From: Candidatus Cloacimonadota bacterium
Lineage (GTDB): Bacteria; Cloacimonadota; Cloacimonadia; Cloacimonadales; GCA-2742885
DNA length: 47,986 nucleotides
Assembly: GCA_002742885.1 (NCBI GenBank)
Contig: PDOO01000002.1
Location: forward strand, 1 to 47,986
Reading direction: 5' to 3'
Shown here: piece after piece, positions 38,001 through 46,285 of the stretch
How the letters are laid out: each line of letters starts with the position of its first letter
Position numbering within the stretch: the first letter of the stretch is position 1
The notes under the pieces: model-generated
Databases searched by the model: none
Told to the model about the DNA's origin: nothing
The model's input: the letters and a program-made list of their open reading frames with translations, nothing else
Program-made: the position numbers and the translations under genes

Positions 38001-40649
38001 AGAAGTTTCTTCCATAACGAAAGAAAGCGAATTAATAAATTCTTCGTTATTGATAAAATCTTCGGCGTAAGAAAGGGCTTCCGAAGATTTTTTAACGGCA
38101 TTCAGCCAAATTGTTTTTCTGTCGGCAAACAATATTTCCAGTTCCGGAGTTTTATTTTCATGTTCTATTTCTGCCAGAATTTTTCCCATTTCATTAATTT
38201 TTCCGGTTCGCAAATAATTCCAGGATATTTTTATATAAAGCATAACTTTTTGTTTGCCGGTAATAATATATTTTTTTGCTTTTTCAAAATTTTCGTTTGC
38301 CGAATTAAAATCTTCCGCGTTCAAATAAAAAGAACCTAAAATATAATACTTCAGAAAACCGCCGGACAATTTATTAAATCCTGAAATTATTTTTCGAGCC
38401 GGCTCGATTGAGCCCGCGAGTTCTGTTTTTTCCTGAAAAATCGTAAGGTCTCTCATCAGAGAAACTTGATTAATATCTTTTATTAATTCAAAATCTATTT
38501 CAATAACTTTGCAAATCTCTTCAAAAGCTTTTTCCTGCTCAAATTTATTTCCGTAAATTTCGACCAGTTTTAACCGATAAGAACGTTCTTTAATCTTATT
38601 TTCGGCAAGTTTGCAATTCTCGATAATTCCTTTGACAACATCAGCTTTTTCGATTGATTTTCCGTTAAAATATTCCAAAATTTTGCATGATATTTCTTTT
38701 TTGGTTTCTTCGGAACATTCCGACAGCAAACGATCCTTGGCTTCCCTGTAAGCAAAACGGTAAGATTCTTCTTCTTCAAATAAAATTTCGTTGTTTCGAC
38801 AATCGTTTATCAAGTCAAAAAGCTCTTTTTTGGAAAAAGACAAAATATATTGAATCAATTCGTTGCTCAATTCCGTTTGGCAGACAGCCAATTTTTGCAG
38901 TTTTTCATAACTTTCGACAGAGAAACGACTCAGTCTCCGATAAATCGAGTCCAACAAATCGCCGGGAAGCTTATAATTGTCGGAGTCAAAATCAAAATTA
39001 AAATTACCGTCATTCCAAATGATTTTTTCGGCAGTCAAATCAAGCAAAATATCACGAATAAAAGCAGGATTTCCGGCAGATCTGTTAAATATTTTTCTCG
39101 CAAAATTATCTGGAATGCGAACATGAAGAATCTTTTCCATATAATCTTTCGCTTCATTGAAATCAAAGGGTTCGATCTTTATTTTAATATTGTTTCGCAG
39201 TTTTTCTATGCGTCCGGGATCGCTTACGCTTATAATGATCAAAATCGGGAGATTTTTTATTTCTTTTGACCAATTATTCAAGAAACACACGGTTTCTTCA
39301 GTTAAATATTCGCCGCCCTGAATAATAAAGATCAAAGGCTTTATATCAGATAAATCCTTAATAAATTCCTCGGCGGATTTCATATCCAGATCAATGTCTT
39401 TTTTATCTTCTTCGCAATCGCTTAACTCTTTGTCATCAAATAAATATTTCCTGAATTTTTCGGAAATTTGACTCAAATCCTTTTCCAGCTTTTCGCTTTG
39501 ACTGACATAATTATAAAATTCTTTTATCAATCCGAAAAAAGGATCTCTGCGACCCGGACCGCATCTGTAATCAAAAACCAAATACTTATCGCTTAAAAGA
39601 TGATAACGGAAAAGAGTAAGCATGTCGGATTTTCCGAGTCCGTCGCCTCCGATAAGGCATACCAGTTTGCCGTTATTTCCCTCAACCATGGGTATATAAT
39701 CCAAAAACTTTTTGGCGTAATAATCTCGAACAAAATATTCGGAGAATTTTATTGATGTTTCCAAAGTTTTACGTTGAGAAAAAGGTCCTTTTTTCTTCAT
39801 TTCTTCACCGATTCCGGGCGTTAAGCTGCGCACAGACGGTTTTACGGTAAAGGAAGGTTTCAGGCTTTCGATATCCGGTTTGCGTTTATAAGGATTCTGC
39901 TCCAAAAGCTTCAAAATGAATTTTTCAAGGACAACCGGAACTTTTTTGTTCAGTTGATGAGGATCCTTTGCCAAGAATTTGTGTTTTTTTCCGGATCCCA
40001 TCTTTTGAATCTGATCTATGGAAAAAGGATAGATATTGGTTGTTAATTTATATAAAATAACTCCGAGAGAATAATAATCGCTTTCGCCGGTAAGCGGTTT
40101 TCCCATAAAAAATTCGGGAGCAATATAAGGCAAAATATCGCTTATTTTTCTTTTGCTTTTTATGTAATCCATATTAATAAAACCGAAATCAAGAATTTTC
40201 ACATCCAATTTTGAATCGGCGTATTTGAACATTATATTATCGGATTTAAGATTTTTATGAATAATTCCCTGAGCGTGAAGAGCCTGCAAAGCATAAAAAA
40301 CTTTAACGGTAAGTTCATATAATATTTTTATGTTGGAAGGCTTTAATTTGAATTTTGAAAGAGGTTGACCGTCATAAAATTCGCTGAGACAGTAAATATT
40401 GTTTCCCATATTTCCGAATTTCAAAACATTTATAAGATTAGGATGATAAATACTCGTAATATGGTGCATGTCTTTGGGAGAAAAATGCTCCAGAAGATTT
40501 TCGGCATTGATTCTGTCGAACAGCTTGAGAGCATATATCTTATTGTTTCGCAGATTCTTAACTTTATAAATCGTTGCCCATGTTCCTTTGCCGATTTTTC
40601 TGATTACTTCATATCTTGAATCTATTATGTTACCGGAGACGAAAGCCAT
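35052..40649 (-). CDS. Giant hybrid signalling protein: Ser/Thr-kinase-like, ATPase, TPR, GAF, histidine kinase
   Basis: A cytoplasmic protein of 1865 residues. Residues 13-270 form a eukaryote-like kinase fold with GKGTWATIYKV, K42, DFG at 154 and APEF, but the catalytic loop reads HKNLKSDN, so the usual Asp is N133. Residues about 310-560 are an AAA/STAND-type ATPase with Walker A GGDGLGKS (K340); the Walker B strand ends QGGEY without the usual Asp pair. Residues about 600-1250 are TPR-like helices. Two GAF-like regions follow. The histidine kinase has the H box AHELNTPL (H1626), N box NLVLNAIRFS, VQDNGTGIE and SNGLGIGLS. The order is like the multi-sensor kinases of cyanobacteria. The kinase half may only bind a ligand. 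GGAGG precedes the ATG. Confidence 0.92.
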   Translation of the reverse strand: MAFVSGNIIDSRYEVIRKIGKGTWATIYKVKNLRNNKIYALKLFDRINAENLLEHFSPKDMHHITSIYHPNLINVLKFGNMGNNIYCLSEFYDGQPLSKFKLKPSNIKILYELTVKVFYALQALHAQGIIHKNLKSDNIMFKYADSKLDVKILDFGFINMDYIKSKRKISDILPYIAPEFFMGKPLTGESDYYSLGVILYKLTTNIYPFSIDQIQKMGSGKKHKFLAKDPHQLNKKVPVVLEKFILKLLEQNPYKRKPDIESLKPSFTVKPSVRSLTPGIGEEMKKKGPFSQRKTLETSIKFSEYFVRDYYAKKFLDYIPMVEGNNGKLVCLIGGDGLGKSDMLTLFRYHLLSDKYLVFDYRCGPGRRDPFFGLIKEFYNYVSQSEKLEKDLSQISEKFRKYLFDDKELSDCEEDKKDIDLDMKSAEEFIKDLSDIKPLIFIIQGGEYLTEETVCFLNNWSKEIKNLPILIIISVSDPGRIEKLRNNIKIKIEPFDFNEAKDYMEKILHVRIPDNFARKIFNRSAGNPAFIRDILLDLTAEKIIWNDGNFNFDFDSDNYKLPGDLLDSIYRRLSRFSVESYEKLQKLAVCQTELSNELIQYILSFSKKELFDLINDCRNNEILFEEEESYRFAYREAKDRLLSECSEETKKEISCKILEYFNGKSIEKADVVKGIIENCKLAENKIKERSYRLKLVEIYGNKFEQEKAFEEICKVIEIDFELIKDINQVSLMRDLTIFQEKTELAGSIEPARKIISGFNKLSGGFLKYYILGSFYLNAEDFNSANENFEKAKKYIITGKQKVMLYIKISWNYLRTGKINEMGKILAEIEHENKTPELEILFADRKTIWLNAVKKSSEALSYAEDFINNEEFINSLSFVMEETSFSQRMGSLYNNLAFVHGELKNYEDARKYYKQTRILWEKINFKKSLGVIYNNLGDMALREGNTDSSLEYFQRACDLNRELGQKPGQALALLNFAEAYIKQGKFFKAEEFLSESQNILSSIGSKEFMDGIYSNFALAKSKIKNWGNLYSYLEKEYPELMKREIKKFDPAIKAYFYLLVNTGNTDEIKDILYANPDIDFIKLHEEDFGYQMRGLECCLEGDHREALNFFYRALKSAEQIQSRYAQCILMIQIIRCYLNLGELDEIKNMLAKAVSIAEYGNFSYWSIVLSLLETEYRLQLPEIPVRQILREIISLEDKIKENKLFILEVKYYEIITQIYYFAGNKKSAEKYFNKYVESVHNACEGIPQKFKKKYIKMKINNITSASELNSVFIADRKIFDRESWQEEMYDLLKLIDAERIKFFLKRTVHKYLAPESFTVVQEDDFDKRHNSFLCSNDTDFKIRDDDFYANAKKSLENNVVINRKSGKINKLFIPLRIKKNYFGCLVLADSLELDYSETELMIIENMRLHLSALFIRINKFSSLQKSVSLMDQLMKVSRNLFSTVDIDVLENQLVSYALEFTRLKRGFFIRTGRYDNDIKVSVDYKGNNITGYTDLDKDIIGEVQEYGKTYHSENDVEERRSSDFNGSDSSETVYCAPLKVYDDIYGILYLDNLLAEVKESKNFMGMLSDKSPVIRKVEINQTFMDMLLEQTSIAIKNALQYDSLSKGNKQLRSFDKIKTDFAKIVAHELNTPLVNLQGNISRAYKKRFSDENERNKIFNEITSGVKRLISSTRDIMNMNKYKLIDSLHLAPMDIRDIMESIVDEGMIISAKRKMKIKLESENDIPELNINWEAFYLMIYNLVLNAIRFSRDYGIITVGVRKSAFPAEKVNDSDSVVIYVQDNGTGIEKCYLDNVWDEYFEVTDIYSHKSGIVEYKSNGLGIGLSVSKRIAELHYGKMWIRSEKGEGTSVFAAIPVRENKDSSEQYD

Positions 40650-40694
40650 TTTTCCTCCAAATTAATTTATATTTTATTTCTTTGTCTTTTGATT

Positions 40695-43211
40695 TTATGC
40701 CGACAAAATATCTTTGCCGTTTTTCTTTTTCTTCAACTCAAAAAATATTCCGATAAGCAACAATGCAACAGCGGTAACCGTTGCCGATTCGCCGATTAAG
40801 TGAGTGGAAATCAATGTTTTCGGAACCATTTTAAACTTAACCGTATGTTCGCCGGCAGGAACGATTACAGATCTCAAAACATGATCCGTTTTGTAAAACG
40901 GAGTTTCTTTTCCGTCCGTAAAAGCTTTCCAGCCTTTGGGATAATAAATCTCCGAAACAACCAGTAAAGATTGATTTTCGTTTTCCGTTTTAAATTCAAC
41001 TTCGTTGGGATTCAACTTTGTAAGGATTACCTTTGCGTTTTGCGGAGATTTAATTTCTTGCGGCAATTCAGTTTCCAAAATCGCCTTTTTATGAACGTCG
41101 AATTTATCGCTTTTCAAAAGGTCGAAACGCTCTTTTCTCGTCTTTTTTATCTCATAATCACCGACAAACCAGGCTCGTCCGCAAGCTTTTTTATTTTGAT
41201 AGACGATTTTATCGTTTCCCCGAAAAACTTCTTCCAGATTATCGAAAGGATAAGATCCGGGCAAAGGTCTGTCGGCAAGATAATATTCGGCATTCAGCAT
41301 ATCAAGGATGTTGCGAGCAAAAATTCCCGTCTTTTCCATTCTTCCGAAATCCATTAAATCCTGAACAATTCTAAGTTTGGCGGGACTGTATCCGCCTATT
41401 GACTGATGGAAATAAGAATAATCGTTGGAATTCCAGATATTCGGCATGAGAGGATAAATTCTGAAAGATTCAAATTCAAGATTCTTTTCTTTGCGGGAAT
41501 CCAAAAATTCATCGTATTTTTTCTTTTTAAAGTAATTTTTAACCATATTTCCCTGATACGATAAATTAGTGTATTTTCCGTTTACCTTCTCTATCAAATA
41601 ACGTCCCTGAATTTGATAAAAATCAATAAACATCAAAACGCATAAAACAAGCGCGATCGAAAAAGGATGCTTAAAAAATATTTTTTTCGCAAATAAAAAC
41701 GCCAATACCGAGACCAAAAGAGAGAACATTAAAAGGCGTTGCGCATCGTGAACCAAAAATTCCCGTCTCACAGCCTTTATCATCTCCAATACGTTTCCTT
41801 TATACTGAGCTAAATCACGACCTCTCGAATAATCCAATCCGGAAGAAAGGGCAAAAGCCAAAAGAGAAACCGCAATCAAAAAACCGCCCGCAATTAAGAT
41901 GTATTTACTCAAGTTTTTCTTTTCTTCGTCAGTTTCGGAAGCAAAAAAAGCTTGAATCCCGTAACCGGCAAAAACCGTCGCAATAAAATAATTTACAACC
42001 AAAGCCATAGCGGGAACTCTGAATTTATTGAAAAACGGAACCGCCGAGAAAAAAACGTTGTAAAGCGGAAGAAAATGTCGTCCGAAAGAAAGAACGTAAG
42101 TCAAACATCCCAGAGCAAACATCGCTTGAACAAAGCTGTTTTTCCTGTTTGCAATCAATCCGATGAGAGCAAAAAAGATAATAATTATGCCCGTATATTC
42201 GGTCGTTTCCGTAAAAGGCATATGTCCCCAATAACCCGGCATTTTTTTGCCGGCAAGATGCGGAAATTGAGGATTATTTATATTGTAAGTTTCACCGCTT
42301 GTTCCTCCGAAGAAACGGGGAATTAAAAAGTTGAAAGATTCCATCGGATGAAAAGACCAGCCCGTGGCATAATTTATATCCAAACCTTTGGAATTTTCTT
42401 CCCCCGTACCGCCTCGAATGGAAAAAGGCGTAAACTCTTTGGCAAGCAGGAAAGGCTGAAGAACCAAAGCAAACACGAGAACAGCCGAAAATAAAAGAAA
42501 AATTAATGATTTTCCGACAGGTTTCTTATTTTTTAAAGCTCCGGCAAAGTACCGAATTCCGATAAAAAGAAGAATTAACAAAGCGTAAAAAGTAATCTGA
42601 TAGTGTTTCATCCTGATTAAAAAAGCAAAGGAAAGAGAGAATAAAGCCAAATTCAAAATACCTGGTTTCTTCAAAATTCGCAAAGCCGTTACGGTCAAAA
42701 GAGGAAAAAGCATAATCGGTCTGAACTTCATAAAGTGTCCGATCTGAATAAGAGAAGCCCAATGGGGAATCAAAACAAAGCCCAGAGCAACCGTAAAAGA
42801 AGCGAAAGGCGGAAACTTTAAGTGTCGCCCCAAAAACATCATTCCCGCAAAACCGAGCAAATAAAAAACAAAGCACTGACCGCCTCTTCCCCCGAAAATT
42901 CTTCCGATAAAATAAAAAAAACTGTCTATTGATTTTACCGTATCGGTCTTCCAGTAAACGGGCATCCCGGAAAATAAAACAGGATTCCAATAAGCTGTTT
43001 CCCCGGTCTTTTCCGACCAATCGGAAACTTGATTCATTTTACCTCTGCCGGCAATAATGTCGGTTCCTCCCGGCTGCAGATTTTGAAAAACCATGGGATA
43101 AAAAACCGAGGCAATAATTATTATCCCCAATATACTTAAAATTGTTGTCCGATAACGTGAAATTTTATCAAAAAAAGATAAAGCGGTATTTTTTTCGTTC
43201 CTGTTTTTCAT
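40695..43211 (-). CDS. YfhO-like polytopic membrane protein (possible GT-C glycosyltransferase)
   Basis: An 838-residue inner-membrane protein. About twelve membrane helices fill residues 20-540, a periplasmic domain (about 545-790) follows, and a last helix (LIGESATVTAVALLLIGIFF) sits before a Lys-rich end. The loop FWNP-like motif (ETAYWNPVLFSGMPVYW) and the periplasmic VSEIYYPKGWKAFTDGKE followed by VPAGEHTVKFKMVP are characteristic of the YfhO family, whose members act in wall-polymer or lipid glycosylation. The likely job here is to transfer a lipid-linked sugar outside the membrane. It starts one base after the upstream epimerase gene, and no terminator separates it from the kinase gene 45 bases on. 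Confidence 0.85.
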   Translation of the reverse strand: MKNRNEKNTALSFFDKISRYRTTILSILGIIIIASVFYPMVFQNLQPGGTDIIAGRGKMNQVSDWSEKTGETAYWNPVLFSGMPVYWKTDTVKSIDSFFYFIGRIFGGRGGQCFVFYLLGFAGMMFLGRHLKFPPFASFTVALGFVLIPHWASLIQIGHFMKFRPIMLFPLLTVTALRILKKPGILNLALFSLSFAFLIRMKHYQITFYALLILLFIGIRYFAGALKNKKPVGKSLIFLLFSAVLVFALVLQPFLLAKEFTPFSIRGGTGEENSKGLDINYATGWSFHPMESFNFLIPRFFGGTSGETYNINNPQFPHLAGKKMPGYWGHMPFTETTEYTGIIIIFFALIGLIANRKNSFVQAMFALGCLTYVLSFGRHFLPLYNVFFSAVPFFNKFRVPAMALVVNYFIATVFAGYGIQAFFASETDEEKKNLSKYILIAGGFLIAVSLLAFALSSGLDYSRGRDLAQYKGNVLEMIKAVRREFLVHDAQRLLMFSLLVSVLAFLFAKKIFFKHPFSIALVLCVLMFIDFYQIQGRYLIEKVNGKYTNLSYQGNMVKNYFKKKKYDEFLDSRKEKNLEFESFRIYPLMPNIWNSNDYSYFHQSIGGYSPAKLRIVQDLMDFGRMEKTGIFARNILDMLNAEYYLADRPLPGSYPFDNLEEVFRGNDKIVYQNKKACGRAWFVGDYEIKKTRKERFDLLKSDKFDVHKKAILETELPQEIKSPQNAKVILTKLNPNEVEFKTENENQSLLVVSEIYYPKGWKAFTDGKETPFYKTDHVLRSVIVPAGEHTVKFKMVPKTLISTHLIGESATVTAVALLLIGIFFELKKKKNGKDILSA

Positions 43212-43212
43212 T

Positions 43213-44274
43213 CTATCCTCTCGTAAATATTGATTTATATTTTAATCTTCTGGAAAAAGCATCAAGCAGCATTTTAATTTTCGCCAAAGAAAAATAAGGC
43301 TCGTTGTTATAATTTTCCCATTTCAAATAATATGTTTTAAAAATTTCTTTTCCGGTAATTTGATAAAGTATCTTCAATTGCGGAACGTGAACTCCGTTAT
43401 GATATTTATAATCGCATATATAACTGTATTTTCCGTCATAAAAACTCCAATATCCGGCATCGTATTCATCTAAACTTTCGGCAACGGTTTTTACGCCCGC
43501 TTCAAAAAGTTTTTTCGCTTCGGGATCGGAACTTACCCGCCAAAAATCATACAAACCCAAACAGGCGTTTATATGTCCGTTCAAAACCGAATTGGCGGGA
43601 ACTGAGGGATATTCTTCAAACCGAATGTTACCGTTTTCGTCAAAAGAAGCCGTTCCCCCGTTTTTAACTTCGACTTTAAGGTTATTAATTAATTTTTCAG
43701 TCAAAATCTTTATTTCTTCACTCGGTTCCAATTGATACAATCTCGCCAAAGCCGATAATTGGTTGCCGATTGCCCATGCTCCCGTCCAACCTGTTTCCAG
43801 ACCGTATTTATTAAATCCTGCCGGTTGTCTCCAAAATGCCAGACTGTCTTTAAAGACAACATTCTCAAGCAGCCATTTCTTCATAATTTCAATATCGGCA
43901 AGATATGCCGGGTCAGATGAAATTTTAAATTGATTAAAATCAAGAATAATTTGCGCGCTCATGTCAGTCGGCATGTAAAGAGTGTCTTTATCCGAATCAA
44001 AAACATATTTTTTTGGATCAAAATTTTTCTTCAAGCGATAAAAAATACCGTTCTTATCTCTTTCAATATTCAATGTTTTCGAGTTTTTGTCAAAAATAAA
44101 ATAATACTCTATATTTCCGATATCGCCGTCGGCATTCCATAAATTCAAATCCAAATTTCTTTTTTCAAATTTTTTTACGGAAGGTTCTATATAAGAAAAT
44201 CCGAGCAAATAAAATAAAAGCAAAAGCAAAAAAACAATAATTATCGCCCCGAAAATATTTTTTATTTTATTCAT
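43213..44274 (-). CDS. Membrane-anchored D-glucuronyl C5-epimerase-like protein
   Basis: A 353-residue protein with one N-terminal membrane helix (IIIVFLLLLLFYLLGF); the rest is predicted outside the membrane. The C-terminal half matches the glucuronyl C5-epimerase catalytic domain: NSVLNGHINACLGLYDFW, EYDAGYWSFYDGKY, YHNGVHVPQLKILYQITG. Two tyrosines (Y279 in FYDG and Y291 in KYHNG) line up with catalytic tyrosines of animal heparan-sulfate epimerase. Such enzymes flip glucuronic to iduronic acid within a polymer. I chose the ATG that overlaps the GT2 stop codon by eight bases, since the 27 extra residues upstream have no support. An (alpha/alpha)6 lyase-like function is the main alternative. 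Confidence 0.75.
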   Translation of the reverse strand: MNKIKNIFGAIIIVFLLLLLFYLLGFSYIEPSVKKFEKRNLDLNLWNADGDIGNIEYYFIFDKNSKTLNIERDKNGIFYRLKKNFDPKKYVFDSDKDTLYMPTDMSAQIILDFNQFKISSDPAYLADIEIMKKWLLENVVFKDSLAFWRQPAGFNKYGLETGWTGAWAIGNQLSALARLYQLEPSEEIKILTEKLINNLKVEVKNGGTASFDENGNIRFEEYPSVPANSVLNGHINACLGLYDFWRVSSDPEAKKLFEAGVKTVAESLDEYDAGYWSFYDGKYSYICDYKYHNGVHVPQLKILYQITGKEIFKTYYLKWENYNNEPYFSLAKIKMLLDAFSRRLKYKSIFTRG

Positions 44275-45289
44275 AATATTTTTTGGTGAAACCTTCGGCG
44301 ATTTTTCCCTTTCTGCTTTTAAAAAGTCCCCAAAACAATCCGAAACCGTAAGCAAAAACCTGAATAAACAAAGTTAAAACGGATAAAAACGAAACTTTCG
44401 GAGATTTGTATTTTTTTAAAGATTCCAACCAGGCAAAACAGGCGACTCCGACTCCCGCCGATAAAGTCAACTTAAATAATTTTCCAAAAATTTTGCCGAA
44501 AGGCGCAAGCAGAACACTGAGAAACGTCCACAAAACAACAACAGCCGGAGCAAAATGAACCGGTTTAAGCATTTCTTTGTCGTCTTTTCCCAAATTGATT
44601 CTGGCAACTCCCCAATTGAAAATCTGTTTAAAAAATTTCTTCAAGGAAGTCCTTCTTTTGTGGTAAACAAAAGCATCGGGAATCAAGTCAACCTTAAACC
44701 CCGCCCGATAAATTCTTCCGGAAAATTCCATATCCTGACCGTGTCTCAAATTTCCCATTCCGCCCGCGGTTTCGTAAACCCGGCGACTTATTCCCATGTT
44801 AAAGCTTCTCGGATAAAATTTGGTTACCGATTTTTTCGATCCCCGTGTTCCCCCCGTTCCGATAAAAGATGTCATGGAATAATTTATGGCTTTAAGAAGA
44901 GGCGGAAAATCGGGATGACAGGTATCGGGACCTCCGAAAGCGTCCGGTTTATGTTCTTCAACGTGATTATCGATTTTTTCCAACCAATCGGGCGGAAAAA
45001 GACAATCGGAATCGACATAAATAAAATATTCTCCGTCCGCATTCTCCATGCCGTGATTTCGAGCCGCTCCGGGACCTTTGTTTTCCTGATAAATCGAACT
45101 AATATTCAGTCCGGATAACGATTTGTAATTTTCGATATATTCTCGGAATCCGTCCGTTGAACCGTCGTCCGAAAAAAGAATTTCAAATTTATTGCGAGGA
45201 AATTGCAGCTTCTCGGCGGACTCAAGCAATTCCCCGACTTCATTCAATCTGTTGTAAACAGCAATTATAACAGAATATTTAAAACCCAT
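44267..45289 (-). CDS. Family 2 glycosyltransferase with C-terminal membrane segments
   Basis: An inverting sugar transferase of 340 residues. The GT-A domain opens YSVIIAVYNRLNEVGELLES and has the nucleotide-binding SDDGSTDG and the metal-binding DSD in FIYVDSDCLFPPDWL. The acceptor side has GGPDTCHPDFPP and NMGISRRVYETAGG. Two or three hydrophobic helices follow residue 235, so it is anchored at the inner membrane. It lacks the QxxRW motif of processive synthases, so it probably adds single sugars to a lipid carrier. The start directly follows the stop codon of the upstream epimerase-like gene. Confidence 0.92.
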   Translation of the reverse strand: MGFKYSVIIAVYNRLNEVGELLESAEKLQFPRNKFEILFSDDGSTDGFREYIENYKSLSGLNISSIYQENKGPGAARNHGMENADGEYFIYVDSDCLFPPDWLEKIDNHVEEHKPDAFGGPDTCHPDFPPLLKAINYSMTSFIGTGGTRGSKKSVTKFYPRSFNMGISRRVYETAGGMGNLRHGQDMEFSGRIYRAGFKVDLIPDAFVYHKRRTSLKKFFKQIFNWGVARINLGKDDKEMLKPVHFAPAVVVLWTFLSVLLAPFGKIFGKLFKLTLSAGVGVACFAWLESLKKYKSPKVSFLSVLTLFIQVFAYGFGLFWGLFKSRKGKIAEGFTKKYYE

Positions 45290-46285
45290 TTAGATCCGTC
45301 CTGTCTTTTTTAAGGCTTTATATTTATAAAAATACATTTTAATTACATTAAAAAAGGAAATCTGTTTTTTGAATATGCCGGCATACTTTTTAAAAACACT
45401 CTCGCCTGTCAATTTATACAAAAAATTCATTTGAGTAATGTGCAAATGCTGATAAGCAATCGTTGCCGGATCAAACTCAGGGTAAAAGTCCGCTTCGCAT
45501 AAATTGTATTTTGTCCAAAATTTCAGATCATATTCGGGAATAATTTTTCGCAAAGTGCAAATTCCGGCATCATAAAGTTTTTGAGCCAATCTGTTTTCCG
45601 GGCAAACCCTGATAAAATCATGCAAACCGCACATCGCAAAAATCATCCCGTTTAAAACCAAAACAGGAAATTCCGCCGTATATTCTTCGTAAAACGGTCC
45701 GAAGGGCGTAAAAGAAGTTACTCCCCCGTCTTTGACTCCGACAGTATAAGGCAGCAAAGCTTGTTCGGCAAGTTCAAGCCATTTTTTATTCCCGGTAAGC
45801 TGATAACCGCGCAACAAAACGGAAATCGCTCTGGATTGTACGAAAGCGGATTGCCAAGATCCCGGATTTTTATACTGCGGCAAAGAAACATCCGTCCGCC
45901 ATATTGCTCCGAGTTCTTCGGAAATCTCGGCATTATCGGCAAACCACCGGGGAAACTTCAAAAAACGTTCTTTGTCTTCCTCCGATTTTGTTTGCAGATA
46001 AGTATGAAAAACCGCCAATCCCACTTGCCCTATCGTAATCGGGAAATAAACGTAATCCTTGTCTTTAACGTCTATATAAGTAGGATTCATCGGAATACCG
46101 TTTTCGTCCGAAACTATGCTTTTCTGTCCGCCTTTTTGATTGACTACCGTGTCTTCCCGAAAAAGAAAATAATACTCTTTAAGTTCCGAATCCGTCATAT
46201 CCTCGGCAAGATCCCAAACGGTGGGGTTAAAAATATCTTTTCGGATTCGTAAAAGAAAGAACAAATATTTATTTTTTATTTTCAT
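45290..46285 (-). CDS. D-glucuronyl C5-epimerase-like protein (soluble)
   Basis: A 331-residue protein without signal peptide or membrane helix. Motifs of the C5-epimerase C-terminal family are present in order: FPVLVLNGMIFAMCGLHDFI, then EYDLKFWTKYNLCEA, then AYQHLHITQMNFLYKLTG. The aligned tyrosines are Y260 (KYN) and Y278 (AYQHLH), 18 residues apart as in the vertebrate enzyme. It is only distantly similar to the second epimerase-like gene in the locus, which argues for different roles rather than recent duplication. It overlaps the GT4 gene by 17 bases. How a cytoplasmic form would meet a polymer substrate is unclear; it might bind or act on lipid-linked oligosaccharide. Confidence 0.75.
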   Translation of the reverse strand: MKIKNKYLFFLLRIRKDIFNPTVWDLAEDMTDSELKEYYFLFREDTVVNQKGGQKSIVSDENGIPMNPTYIDVKDKDYVYFPITIGQVGLAVFHTYLQTKSEEDKERFLKFPRWFADNAEISEELGAIWRTDVSLPQYKNPGSWQSAFVQSRAISVLLRGYQLTGNKKWLELAEQALLPYTVGVKDGGVTSFTPFGPFYEEYTAEFPVLVLNGMIFAMCGLHDFIRVCPENRLAQKLYDAGICTLRKIIPEYDLKFWTKYNLCEADFYPEFDPATIAYQHLHITQMNFLYKLTGESVFKKYAGIFKKQISFFNVIKMYFYKYKALKKTGRI

